In this document: piece by piece, positions 10,130 through 21,067 of the stretch | How the letters are laid out: the number at the start of each line of letters is the position of its first letter | How positions within the stretch are numbered: position 1 is the first letter of the stretch | Origin: Thereva unica | Lineage: Eukaryota > Arthropoda > Insecta > Diptera > Therevidae | Reading direction: 5' to 3' | Length of the DNA: 64,000 bases | Assembly (NCBI GenBank): GCA_949987705.1 | Contig: OX465281.1 | Coordinates: 140,168,876 to 140,232,875 of the forward strand | Made by a program: the position numbers and the translations under genes | Notes under the pieces: model-generated | What the model was told of the DNA's origin: nothing | What the model saw: the letters and a program-made list of their open reading frames with translations, nothing else | Databases searched by the model: none

Positions 10130-13100
10130 AGTGAATTTCGAGTCATTCATTTCTACGTGAATATAGGGATGCACTGTCAAAATTTCAGCCCTTCAGCTTC
10201 AGAGGTTTGGGTTAACCCCATTTCATCCCCTTAGGGGATGCATTTCGAGTAATCGCCTCTTAGTGGATGTCCACGTCATTATAGGGACGCACTGTCCAAA
10301 TTTCAACCCTGTAGCTCCAGTAGTTTGGTAACCCCATTTCACCCCTTTGGGGGATGAATTTCGAAAAATCGCTTCTTAGTAAATGTCCACTTCATTATAG
10401 ATATGCATTGTCAAAATTTCAGCCGTTTAGCTCCAGCGGTTTGCCTTAACCTTCATCCGCTCGCGTGGGCGGCATATTGCCGCCCTTTATGAAAAAAAGC
10501 TCGTATCTCTTAATTCAGCCTCACTCTTTAGTAATAATTACAACTTTCTTTAATAATTTTTTTTTATAAAAAAAGTGCTTTTGGGATTTTTGTAGAGCCC
10601 AACATTCCAAACCAGTATCATTTACCGACTTAAATTAGAGAAAAAGTTGATAATATTAACAAAAGGTGATGGGCGGCAAATTGCCGCCACGCGAGCGGTG
10701 GTGTGACTGTCGTCAACGCGAGCGGATGAAGGTTAACCCCCATTTCACCCCCTTAGTGGATGAATTTCGAAAAATCGCTTCTTAGTGGATGTCCACGCGA
10801 TTAAAGGGATGCACTGTCAAAATTTCAGCCCTATAGCTTTAGCGGTTTGTAAAAACCCCACCCTTAGCGGATGAATTTCGAAAAATCGCTCTTTAGTGGA
10901 TGTCCACGTCATTATACGGATGCACTGTTAAAATTTCAACCCTATAGCTCCAGTGGTTTGGATAAACCCTATTTCACCCGCTTAAGGGATGAATTTTTAA
11001 AAATCGCTTCTTAGTGGATGTTCACGCCATTATAAGGATGCACTGTCAAAATTTCAGCCCTATAGCTCCAGCGGTTTGGGTAAACCCCATTTCACCGCGT
11101 TAGGGGATAAATTTCGAAAAATCGCCTTATAGTGGATGTCCACGCCATTATAGGAATGCACTGTTAAAATTTCAGCCCTATAAGTTTAGCGGTTTGGATA
11201 AACCCCGTTTCACCCCTTAGGGGATGAATTTTGAAAAATCGCTTCTTAGTGGATGTTCACGCCATTATAGGTATGCACTGTCAAAATTTCAGCCTTATAG
11301 CTCCAGCGGTGTGGGTAAACCCCATTTCACCCCCTTAGTGGATGAATTTCGAAAAACCGCTTCTTAGTGGATGTCCACGCGATTATAGGGATGCACTGTC
11401 AAAATTTCAGCCCTATAGCTTTAGCGGTTTGTAAAAACCCCATTTCACACCCTTAGCGGATGAATTTCGAAAAATCGCTCTTTAGTGGATGTCCACGTCA
11501 TTATAGGGATGCACTGTTAAAATTTCAACCCTATAGCTCCAGCGGTTTCGATAAACCCTATTTCACCCGCTTAAGGGATGAATTTCGAAAAATCGCTTTA
11601 TAGTGGATGTCCACTCCATTATAGGGATGCACTGTCCAAATTTCAGCCCTGTAGCTTTAGCGGTTTGTAAAAACCCTATTACACCCTTAGGGGATGAATT
11701 TCGAAAAATCGCTCTTTAGTGGATTACTGGATGTAAACGTCATTATAGGGATGCACTGTCAAAATTTCAGCCCTATAGCTTTAGCGGTTTGTAAAAACCC
11801 CATTTCACACCCTTAGGGTCTGAATTTCGAAAAATCGCTCTTTAGTGGATGTCCACGTCATTATAGGGATGCACTGTTAAAATTTCAACCCTATAGCTCC
11901 AGCGGTTTGGATAAACCCTATTTCACCCGCTTAAGGGATGAATTTCGAAAAATCGCTTTATAGTGGATGTCCACTCCATTATAGGGATGCACTGTCCAAA
12001 TTTCAGCCCTATAGCTTTAGCGGTTTGTAAAAACCCTATTTCACACCCTTAGGGGATGAATTTCGAAAAATCGCTCTTTAGGGGATGTAAACGTCATTAT
12101 AGAAATGCACTGTCAAAATTTTAGCCCTATAGCTTTAGCGGTTTGTAAAAACCCCATTTCACACCCTAAGGGGATGATTTTCGAAAAATCGCTCTTTAGA
12201 GGATGTAAACGTCATTATAGGGATGCACTGTCAAAATTTCAGCCCTATAGCTTTAGCGGTTGTTAAAAACCCCATTTCACACCCTTAGGGGATGAATTTC
12301 GAAAAATCGCTCTTTAGTGGATGTCCACGTCATTATAGGGATCCACTGTTAAAATTTCAACCATATAGCTGCAGCGGTTTGGATAAACCCCATTTCACCC
12401 CCTTAAGGGATGAATTTCGAAAAATCGCTTTATAGTGGATGTCCACTCCATTATAGGGATGCACTGTCCAAATTTCAGCCCTATAGCTTTAGCGGTTTGT
12501 AAAAACCCTATTTCACACCCTTAGGGGATGAATTTCGAAAAATCGCTCTTTAGTGGATGTAAACGTCATTATAGGGATGCACTGTCAAAATTTTAGCCCT
12601 ATAGCTTTAGCGGTTTGTAAAAACCCCATTTCACACCCTTAGGGGATGATTTTCGAAAAATCGCTCTTTAGAGGATGTAAACGTCATTATAGGGATGCAC
12701 TATCAAAATTTCAGCCCTATAGCTTTAGCGGTTGTTAAAAACCCCATTTCACACCCTTAGGGGATGAATTTCGAAAAATCGCTCTTTAGTGGATGTCCAC
12801 GTCATTATAGGGATCCACTGTTAAAATTTCAACCATATAGCTGCAGCGGTTTGGATAAACCCCATTTCACCCCCTTAAGGGATGAATTTCGAAAAATCGC
12901 TTTATAGTGGATGTCCACTCCATTATAGGGATGCACTGTCCAAATTTCAGCCCTATAGCTTTAGCCGTTTGTAAAACCCCATTTCACACCCTTAGGGGAT
13001 GAATTTCGAAAAATCGCTCTTTAGTGGATGTAAACGTCATTATAGGGATGCACTGTCAAAATTTCAGCCCTATAGCTTTAGCGGTTTGTAAAAACCCTAT

Positions 13101-14270
13101 TTCACACCCTTAAGGGATGAATTTCGAAAAATCGCTCTTTAGTGGATGTCCACGTCATTATAGGGATCCACTGTTAAAATTTCAACCCTATAGCTCCAGC
13201 GGTTTGGATAAACCCCATTTCACCCCCTTAAGGGATGAATTTCGAAAAATCGCTTTATAGTGGATGTCCACGTCATTATAGGGATGCACTGTTAAAATTT
13301 CAACCCTATAGCTCCAGCGGTTTGGATAAACCCTATTTCACCCCCTTAAGGGATGAATTTCGAAAAATCGCTTTATAGTGGATGTCCACTCCATTATAGG
13401 GATGCACTGTCCAAATTTCAGCCCTATAGCTTTAGCGGTTTGTAAAAACCCTATTTCACACCCTTAGGGGATGAATTTCGAAAAATCGCTCTTTAGTGGA
13501 TTACTGGATGTATACGTCATTATAGGGATGCACTGTCAAAATTTCAGCCCTATAGCTTTAGCGGTTTGTAAAAACCCCATTTCACACCCTTAGGGGATGA
13601 ATTTCGAAAAATCGCTCTTTAGTGGATGTAAACGTCATTATAGGGATGCACTGTCAAAATTTCAGCCCTATAGCTTTAGCGGTTTGTAAAAACCCTATTT
13701 CACACTCTTAGGGGATGAATTTCGAAAAATCGCTCTTTAGTGGATGTCCACGTCATTATAGGGATCCACTGTTAAAATTTCAACCCTATAGCTCCAGCGG
13801 TTTGGATTAACCCCATTTCACCCCCTTAAGGGATGAATTTCGAAAAATCGCTTTATAGTGGATGTCCACGCCATTATAGGGATGGACTGTCAAAATTTCA
13901 GCCCTATAGCTCCAGCGGTTTGGGTAAACCCCATTTCACCCCCTTAAGGGATGAATTTCGAAAAATCGCTTCTTAGCGGATGTCCACGCCATTATAGGGA
14001 TGCACTGTCAAAATTTCAGCCCTATAGCTCCAACGGTTTGGATAAACCCCATTTCACCCCCTTAGGGGATGAATTTCGAATAATCGCTTTATAGTGGATG
14101 TCCACTCCATTAGAGGGATGCATTGTCCAAATTTCAGCCCTATAGCTCCAGCGGTTTGGATAAACCCCATTTCACCCCCTTAGGGGATGAATTTCGAAAA
14201 ATCGCTTTTTAGTGGATGTCCACGCAATTATAGGGATGCACTGTCAAAATTTCAGCCCTTTAGCTCCAGC
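10130..14270 (+). repeat. 118-bp satellite array, about thirty copies
   Basis: The monomer contains GATGAATTTCGAAAAATCGC, GGATGCACTGTCAAAATTTC and CAGCCCTATAGC. Successive copies were measured at 118 bp (for example 13234, 13352, 13470), with occasional 8-bp insertions such as near 13500. Two subtypes alternate, one with CTTTAGCGGTTTGTAAAAAC and one with CTCCAGCGGTTTGGATAAAC. A 472-bp step (four monomers) recurs, seen at 12173 and 12645. The array forms nearly the whole body of the Helitron. Confidence 0.9.
10450..10732. mobile_element. piggyBac-type MITE inside the satellite
   Basis: The element starts CCTTCATCCGCTCGCG and ends CGCGAGCGGATGAAGG, and TTAA lies directly outside both ends (10446-10449, 10733-10736). 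TTAA duplication with C-rich starts is the piggyBac signature. Subterminal copies of GGCGGCA-TTGCCGCC form a second inverted motif. No transposase frame is present in the 283 bp. A similar single end (TTAACTTTCATCCGC) appears near 28258. Confidence 0.8.
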
Positions 14271-14490
14271 GGTTTAGGTTGTGGGTTGTCTGTCAGTCAG
14301 TTACTTTTTATACAATATAAAAAAAGAAGTAAAGATAAAAAATCCCCTTACAACTTATTGAACCCCATTTCTCCCCCTTAAACCCTTTTTTTTTCTCCAT
14401 AAAAAGTAGCCTATGTCCGTCTCCAAGGTCTAAACTATGTCTGTAGCAAATTTCATCAAAATCGGTTTAGTGGTTTAGGCGTGAAAGCGT

Positions 14491-14520
14491 AACAGACAGA
14501 CAGACAGACAGACAGACAGA
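14491..14520 (+). repeat. CAGA microsatellite in the Helitron 5' region
   Basis: About seven CAGA units follow a segment of the type AATTTCATCAAAATCGG plus GTTTAGTGG, which commonly precedes such tracts in insect non-autonomous elements. It lies about 30 bp inside the Helitron 5' end. Confidence 0.8.
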
Positions 14521-14551
14521 GTTACTTTCGCATTTATAATATTAGTAAGGA

Positions 14552-14889
14552 TTGTTAGACAAAGGAATAAGACGAGATTGGATTGTAGCTTTTACCGCAA
14601 TTAAAACGCCGCCACCACGGGATAAACCTGTAGAAAGAGAGCATCTGTCCTTGCGATACACAGTGTATTTCCTCTCGTCAAAGAATTTGGAAGTAGCAAT
14701 GTTAACAGCAAGCCAAGTTTCGGTTAAGATAATAATATCGAAGTCACATCCCAAGGTAGCCAAATATATGTCAGACACTTTGGTGTGCATGCCACGAATA
14801 TTCTGGTAATAGCAGGAAAAAGTAGTGTTAGCTAAGCATCTATCGCCAGAGTGAACCACATTTTGTACTTTGGAGAAATTAAGTTGCAT
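14552..14889 (-). pseudogene. LINE ORF2: N-terminal endonuclease
   Basis: The frame reads CYYQNIRGMHTKVSDIYLA, then IIILTETWL and SRGGGVLIAV, which are the first blocks of the APE-type endonuclease of CR1/jockey LINEs. The Glu of TETWL is the metal-binding residue of the family. The frame stops only because the Helitron begins at 14551. The missing half is in the same phase at 9801 and below. The endonuclease would nick target DNA to prime reverse transcription. Confidence 0.85.
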
Positions 14890-15039
14890 ATTTTGGATTA
14901 AGTAGTCACTCCGGCTGGCTGAGCACTCAAGTTTTTTGGTTGTTGATGATTATAAAAGGGACTTGATTCTAGCCCCAGTGGCCACATGGATGCGTCCATA
15001 AACTTGCTATAAAGTTCCGATGGAATTCCCATTTTAAAA

Positions 15040-15852
15040 TTAATAAATTTCAAGCATTATGTCTGCATCTTTCTTTGTAAGAGGAAAACATTTAAGGAGA
15101 CCCTCGTCAACATTAAATTTATCGGTAGCAAATTTAGTTATCGAAGTCGATGTAGAAGACGGTGAAAGTTTACCTAGCCGAATCCACTTCAAGCTCTGAA
15201 CGATAGAAAGCTCTCCAAATGATGAACCCGAGCCGATCAGTTTCTTTGCTTTACGTTTCGGGTGTATAATATTCCAAGCATGATCAGATCCGAGCGAGGC
15301 TGCAGCAGCATGAGAAGCTGTTGATTCTAAGGCAACCGCAGCAGCAAGAGAAGCTGTTGATTCCGAGGCAACCGCGGCCCCTGTGCTGAATGTCGAGTCG
15401 TGATTTGTGACAAGTTTTTTGAGTTGAAGAAAGTGACGTTTTAATCGAATTACGATTTTCAGCATAGTGGCCTAGAGTGGAAGTGCTAAGTGCGAGTTTA
15501 GCCCCCTATGCTGAAAGTCGCAATGCGTCTGAAACGCCACTTTCTTCAACTCAAAAAACTTGTCACAAATCACGACTCGACATTCAGCACAGGGGCCCGC
15601 ATCTGATGCATTTAAAGGTTCAGTGACGGATGATTGCTGTATACTTCCCGATGGCACCGCAATCTCACAACAGCTGAGTGTTACAGCTGGAGATTTTGAT
15701 GGCACAGCTACAGCTGATTTTTGATTGTTTTTATTTTTAGCTGTCTCCTCACCGCTATTAATTGGTTTTTTAGGAGCACTTTTAGAAGATGTTAAAATTT
15801 TTCCTGGTGTAGCGGGTTTTGATGACTCCGTCTTAAGAGCAGAGCTAATCAT
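15040..15852 (-). pseudogene. LINE ORF1 with a palindromic rearrangement
   Basis: Two minus-strand frames (15852-15472 and 15465-15040) make up the region upstream of ORF2. The first is rich in Ser, Pro and Lys and contains CAECRVVICDKFFELKK followed by HC, a possible zinc-finger-like segment. The second begins inside an inverted copy of that same stretch and then carries low-complexity AAAVALEST repeats and a basic PKRKAKK. The split is caused by the palindrome at 15375-15601. ORF1 proteins bind LINE RNA; this copy is unlikely to be functional. Confidence 0.6.
15375..15601. repeat. Near-perfect palindrome inside LINE ORF1
   Basis: About 110 bp beginning GGCCCCTGTGCTGAATGTCG are repeated in reverse up to 15601, with a centre near 15488 and few mismatches over the outer 85 bp. 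The arms encode the same Cys-containing ORF1 segment on opposite strands. This looks like a local inverted duplication formed during LINE replication or repair. Confidence 0.85.
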
Positions 15853-15889
15853 TTTTTATTTAGAAGACGTTGATGAAATTGTCTTTTGA

Positions 15890-17098
15890 AGATCCAAAAG
15901 TAGTGATGATATAGACAGGCACATAGCTTGTAAATCATTTCATAATCAGTTTGAATTGCTGCTTTACCATCAGGAGTAGCAATTTTGTATTTATTACATA
16001 ACAAACACTGGTCTTTTTTTGGTATAAAACACGATAAATTCTAATCATTACAAAATATTCGCCAATAAGTTATTTCACTTACGGAATTAATATTCTTTTC
16101 GGCACAATAGTTTTTATATAAAACATGCATTTTTCTAATCGAAAGTTTACTATCTAAGTATCTTCTCTTGCTACCTTTTCGGCAATAATGGCTTTCCATG
16201 AAAGGGAAACTTTCAATGTGATTTTTAACATTTTGAATGTCTGTGTTTGCCTCTTTTATCAACAAACGAATAATGTTCTCCAGCCGTATCTTTCCCCCAA
16301 AAAGCATTAATTATCATACCATTAGAAATATTCAATGTGCTTAAAAAGAACGCCTGACATACTCGTATCTTTTCTAAATCTTTAAAGAAAAAGTATTTTT
16401 TTTAAAGATTTACTCGGTGTCGCGTCTATATTTCTTGGTCTTCGGCTTTTAGGACTTCGACTTTCAACAGTAGTCCGAATAAAGTTCTTCTGTTCTGTAT
16501 AACGCAATTCCCAAAAATGCTTGCATAATTTTAATCGAATTTCTTCATTAAAACTGGAACAATCAAATTTACATTTATGATTTGCAATAATTTTTGGCCT
16601 TTTCGGTCCTCTTAAATTTCCTTTATAATCTCTGTACGGCAAACATTTAGACTTCATGTCCTTATTTACATATATTTCTTTTCCATTTTTCTGGACATGC
16701 TTTTCTCCAACGACTTCCAGAAGCAGACTTTTCTTCAACTATTGAATTATTTCCGTTAAGTTCCACTTCTTCGTCACTCGATAAATCGTCATCGCTCTCA
16801 ATATTATGTATAAGGAGCATCTTTAACACTATCATCGCTGGAAAAATCTGCCATTTCACTTGCAACGGTAACTTATATAATTGGTACAGTTATTAATAAT
16901 TATACTGTGATGATAAAACCTTAATATACCTGTATTCTTAGGTTCTTCCAAAGCCTATGACGAACTTGTACGTTCACCTGGATCATACTCTGAAGCAAGA
17001 GACAACCTCAGTCAAAATTTAAAGCTTATTAAAAAAAATACCTGTATTTTGTGGCTTCGCAAGCTGAAGCATTTGCCTTGCACGAGAATTACGTTTCA
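15890..17098 (-). pseudogene. N-terminal half of the DUF7869-like transposon protein
   Basis: Exon 1 starts at ATG 17098 (MKRNSRARQML) and ends at a GT donor near 17041. A second exon ends near 16933 and contains an in-frame stop, and the third begins near 16865 with an acidic DSDE-type segment. Family-like motifs follow in shifting frames: KWKRNICK, HFWELRYTEQKNFI, a VCQAFFLSTL block, ESHYCRKGSKRRYL, then PKKDQCLLCNKY near 15990. The frame shifts at least three times. The protein continues at 8127-7147 beyond the LINE. Confidence 0.5.
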
Positions 17099-17317
17099 TA
17101 TTATTTCACGCTATTTTACTATAAATAGACTGAAATCAACAGTAACACATCTATCAGCGCCAATATAAATATTAAAACTAAATTTTTCTACACATTGCAC
17201 CACCAAAAATACATAATTTTCAAGATTTTCCAAGAACTTACTCCACTTTCAAGAGTTTAGTTGGCTTTCTTTGACTTGTAAAACTCACTAAGTCAACTTA
17301 GGGATTTCTGATTGTAT
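17099..17317. other. Non-coding stretch
   Basis: AT-rich sequence upstream of the decayed transposon gene. It may hold its 5' flank and terminal repeat, but I found no matching end near 7 kb. Confidence 0.4.
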
Positions 17318-17590
17318 ATCGCTCACCGGCTGCAATAGTGGCACAACTCAAAAAATACGAATTTTGAGTTAATGCGCTCTCCAACATTGCAGATTTGTAT
17401 TCTTTCCAGCAACAACAGCGGCATATTTTGTAATTCAGTATTCACCAACAGATTGAAGAAATTTCGCTGTTGCATTTTTTGTTTTTCTATGTAAACTGGC
17501 TGAAATAGTGGCACTTCTCAGAAACTTCAAACCCATTTATCTCAGAACTTGATTTTTTGAGTTGTGCCACTATTGCCGCCGGTGAACGAT
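17318..17590. mobile_element. MITE with CACCGGC ends
   Basis: Inverted ends read TCRYTCACCGGC then GCAATAGTGGCACAACTC, extending about 40 bp. A further copy of the inner motif (AATAGTGGCAC) lies near 17507. I could not define a clean TSD. No coding content. Confidence 0.7.
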
Positions 17591-18140
17591 TAGCTTTGTT
17601 TATTGAGCTGCTCTAGGTTGAACTAGCTTGAGATATCTCACGAAAAGCTGTTTCATGAGCAATTTGGTTGCTCTTATTTGCCTGAAGTTTCTCTGATTTG
17701 TGTTTCATGAGCTTGCTCTAAGTTGAGCTAGAGCACGGTTTTCTGTTCTACCTTTTTTGGTGGAGCAACTTGAGGCAAGCGATCAGCTGTTTGTCAACTG
17801 TCAGAAAACTGACACCCGTTAATTGAAGACCGTTAAAATTAAATACAGTATAGTGAAGTGCAGTTTTTTAAAAGTTCATTTTCAAAAGATAAATAAAAAG
17901 TGCTTAGTGTTGATTAAAGATTAAAAAGAAGGTTGTTATGATCCCATAACAGTATATATCATAAACAGCACAATTGGCATAAATTTCCAATTCCTCAAGT
18001 GCATTGCACTTATCAAAATTCTTTGAACGAACTTGCAAAAGTATTAGAGTCATCATAAATTCTTCCCATAACAAGGTGTTATTTATTTTTGAATTGTAGT
18101 CTATTTTGACTGTTTGTTTATATTTGTTTTTTTGTGCAAA

Positions 18141-19545
18141 ATGGAAAGTATCCAAATTAGAAGCACTAGTGGAAAAATTTTGACGTTGGAGTGTTCTCCA
18201 AGCACCGCGAAAAGATTAAAATTAGGTATGGCATGTAATGTGAATAAGATTCAGCAAAATTATTAATTTGTGTATTTTAAGATCCACGGCTCTGTTCCGA
18301 CTTATTATCCCGATCATTTCAAACGCAATCAGGGGAACAATCGGTGGAGGAAGACTATGTTCCCCTGAACGAAATGATTGTTGATGAGACAGGTGAAGTA
18401 CTTCCAAATAACCCCAGCCCTAATAAAGCCGTTTGGCTTGAGAGTCAGTGCAAATTACTTATCGCACTGTATAAGGAAATCCGTCCCAACCTTGGCAAGC
18501 AGGGGGGCAATTCTGGTTCGGTGCAGTGAAAACGTGAAAACACTTTACACGTTTACACCTTAGTTTGCGATTCTTATACCGTGCAAACCACTGACAAAAA
18601 CTTTGCACGTATAAAAATTTTTTACACCGTCAAATTTAGAGTGAAGTCGTGAAAAGTTTACACTTTAGATACAGTACCTACTAGATTTGATAAACTGTCA
18701 CTTGCTAGTATAAAATTCAATTCAGCCTTTATTCAGCATTAAGTTTACACGAATGCAACGAGAATCGCTTTTTCAGGTTGAGTGCAGTGATAAAGTGAAA
18801 AAAGGGGTGTAAAACGTCAAGTGTAAACTTTTTTTCACGTTTTCACTGCACCGAACCAGAATTGACTCCCAGGTGGATGTTAAAAATAAGAAAAAAATGT
18901 GGGGCACTATTGCAAAAAGAATGAGTGAATAGGGCCACAATTTTACCGCTTTCCAAGTAGAAAGCAAATGGAAAAGTTGAGAGCGAGGCTTTAAGAAAAA
19001 ACCAGTCACAACAAGAAGTCGGGATGAGAAAGGGCCAGCTGCAGTTTTGACAAGTAATACTTTATAATTTCTTTCTTTATTACTTTTATATAAATGTATT
19101 GTTGTTTTAGAGAACTAAGCGAAGTGATGGTGAAGAGTCCATCAGTGATTCCGCCTTTTCTGTTAAGTTCCCATAATTAAGGCAGACGAAACGAAGATAT
19201 AGTAAAGGAATCTGGCATTGTCGCTGAAATAGGTAAAATGATTTAGGTTCGTGTAAGAAAATAGTAAAACTTTAATTTGCTTCAAGGACATGGCCAACAC
19301 GATATGGTGAATCTGTTGAGTGGGGATGTTCCTTCACAGACAAACGAAGAAGTTATCATTGAAGAAAACACCACCGCATCTTCTTCAAAAGCGTGGCTTC
19401 CGTTGCGAAGGAAGTAAGGCTGTGGAGGGAAGCCAGAGCCGCCGAAAAACTAAAGGAAAAAGAACAAAAACTCCAGCAACAGGAAGAAACGCGTGCCTAT
19501 TGAAAGGAGAAATTACGAATATATAAGAGAAGACACGTGAATCAA
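18141..19545 (+). pseudogene. Myb/SANT-like accessory gene of Harbinger-2
   Basis: Exon 1 starts MESIQIRSTSGKILTLECS at 18141. A 56-bp intron (18226-18281, GT-AG) follows, then exon 2 with VPLNEMIVDETGEVLP and the first SANT helices WLESQCKLLIALYKEIRP. A MITE interrupts at 18507-18864. The domain resumes with KKMWGTIAKRMSE and FTAFQVESKWK, with stops after both. A C-terminal coiled-coil-like segment (AEKLKEKEQKLQQQEE) lies in a distal exon near 19430-19500. Such proteins bind Harbinger ends and bring the transposase to the nucleus. Confidence 0.65.
18507..18864. mobile_element. MITE interrupting the SANT gene
   Basis: Near-perfect inverted ends start CAATTCTGGTTCGGTGCAGT and continue GAAAACGTGAAAA. 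Internal stretches rich in TTTACAC and GTGTAAA add more dyad symmetry. No TSD was found in the flanks (left GGGGG, right ACTCC). It separates the two halves of the SANT domain. Confidence 0.8.
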
Positions 19546-19607
19546 ATTTGATATTTTGGCAGAATTATTGCAATACTATAAAAAAAATAACTGATTCTTT
19601 TTATATA

Positions 19608-19865
19608 TGAAGACCCTCGGGGAAAACCAACTTAGTCCACTTTTTCAAAAATCAGAGAATTCAGCTCAATCTATTAGCTGCTAAGGTGTACTACAATTCA
19701 AGGTATTAACTATGGGGAAAAATCAACGTAGTCCTGACAAAATGAACGGGCAATAATAAAAGGTTGGGGGAAGAACCAACTGAGTCCATGGGATTGAGGG
19801 AAAAAACTTTTATTTTTTGGAATTTTATTTTTTGGACTAAGTTGGTTTTTCCCCGAGGGTCTTCA
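19608..19865. mobile_element. MITE with TGAAGACCCTCGGGG ends
   Basis: Inverted ends of about 33 bp begin TGAAGACCCTCGGGGAAA, with TA on each side (19606-19607, 19866-19867). Two further partial copies of GGGGAARAAYCAACKKAGTC lie inside near 19712 and 19768. It sits between the two convergent Harbinger-2 genes. Confidence 0.75.
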
Positions 19866-19922
19866 TATGTATTTTATAAGATTATTAAATTTTTAACGTT
19901 ACTATTTTAATTATTATTTCTC

Positions 19923-21067
19923 TTAGCACTTAACTCCTCCAATTCCAACTTGATTGTTCTGGTCATCGGCGATATTTGACTCATGCTCGCTCTCATTTAT
20001 CTCGAAATTATCGTCACACAGGTTATGTAGGACGACGCATGCTCTTACAAAATGACAAAATTTTTCAATCCCTTTCAATTTGCAATAATATAATTGCCTA
20101 AATCTTTGCTTAAGCAGCCCAAATGAATGCTCGATCATCACTCTACCTGAGCTAAGTTTTCTATTAAAAAATTTTTGGTCAGCAGCTAAGTGTCTGTTAT
20201 CCTTATATGGTGTAATGACATAGTTTGAGCAGGCATAGGCAGAGTCTCCCAAAATATAATATTGTCCACAGAATTCCGGAAGATTGAGATAAATGTCTGA
20301 GTTTTCAAATACTCGGTTATCGTGTGTTGACCCTGGAAACCCAAGAAACATCGATAATTTTCTTTTTTTCGCTGCATATTGCTTGCAGTTAAATGCTGAC
20401 AACATTTTTTCTGTCCACGAAATAGTCCGATAAGCCCTTTGGAAGGTCAATTTTTAGATGTGTCCCATCTATTGCACCTGTTTAAAGAGAAAATATAATA
20501 TACAGAATATGTAGGACAATAATACATTTCACCTACCAATGACTCCACTTAATTCAGTTTTAGATTTTACAAATTCTGAAGTTATTCGTTTTTCCTCTTC
20601 TGTTGGCCATTGAATGTAAAGACCTGCTTATAAAATAGGTAACTCTTGCAATAATTCGACTTGCGGTCCCAATAGATACATTAAACCGGTCAGCGATATC
20701 CCTGATCGATCAGGCTTCGTGCCCCGCAAACCAAAAAAATAATGCTACATGCATTTTGGCATTAAAGACTTTCGTGTTATCGAGTTTTTTGAATTGCTCT
20801 GAACTATCAAACTTGTTGCAAAGCAATTCGAAAACCTTTCGATTCACACGAAAATGCATCAGAAATTCTTCATCCGTATACTTGGGAATTACTTCTTCCA
20901 AGTAATTTTGAATGCATTTTTTTTATTTCTAATCACGGATCGACATTATCATCATCACTGCCGCTGCTTTCACTGCTGTCAACCTCTGATGAGGATAAAA
21001 ACGAAATATCTGAATCAGAGGAATCATCTAGCGCTTCCATCAATTGACTTAATAAATATTTTTCCAT
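19923..21067 (-). pseudogene. HARBI1-like PIF transposase of Harbinger-2
   Basis: The N-terminus starts at ATG 21067 (MEKYLLSQLMEALDDSSDSD, acidic), hits a stop near 20934, and continues with YTDEEFLMHFRVNRKVFELL (20901-20710). The C-terminal frame 20450-19923 has FPGSTHDNRVFENS, YYILGDSAYACSNY with the second Asp, and the catalytic Glu in SSGRVMIEHSFGLLKQRFR, ending VVLHNLCDDN. The segment between 20450 and 20710, where the first Asp lies in the family, is disrupted. The enzyme cannot be made from this copy. Confidence 0.8.

Larger units (their letters stand above)
9802..14551 (-). mobile_element. Helitron carrying a satellite array
   Basis: Read on the minus strand it begins TCCTTACTAATATTATAAAT at 14551 and ends GGGTTTTATGCTAG at 9802. 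These are the 5' TC and 3' CTRR ends of a Helitron. A partial GC-rich hairpin (GCGT...ACGC) lies just before the 3' end. The host bases are A before and T after, as expected for A|T insertion. It lies inside the LINE endonuclease. The length of 4750 bp gives the flanking codons the same phase. It encodes no Rep/helicase, so it is non-autonomous. Confidence 0.85.
8130..15880 (-). mobile_element. CR1/jockey-type LINE, internally deleted and interrupted
   Basis: On the minus strand the order is ORF1 (15852-15040), endonuclease (14889 down, resuming at 9801), and the start of reverse transcriptase, ending in an A-rich tail of TAAATAAATAA type at about 8130-8155. The RT stops after its second block and passes straight into the 3' region, so the catalytic YADD core is missing. 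A Helitron interrupts the endonuclease at 9802-14551. The LINE sits inside the decayed transposon gene. Clade assignment is by eye. Confidence 0.75.
6990..17100 (-). mobile_element. Decayed transposon with a DUF7869-like gene (borders approximate)
   Basis: A minus-strand, multi-exon gene starts at 17098 and resumes at about 8127 down to 7147, with a LINE occupying the middle. No terminal inverted repeats were resolved, so the element borders are estimates from the gene ends. About 2.2 kb of gene sequence remains after removing the insertion. The family name comes from motif memory and needs a profile search. Confidence 0.5.

Noticed and set aside
10130..14270. Regular repeats suggesting a CRISPR array
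   Set aside because: The 118-bp units are directly tandem with no unique spacers, in a eukaryotic transposon context.
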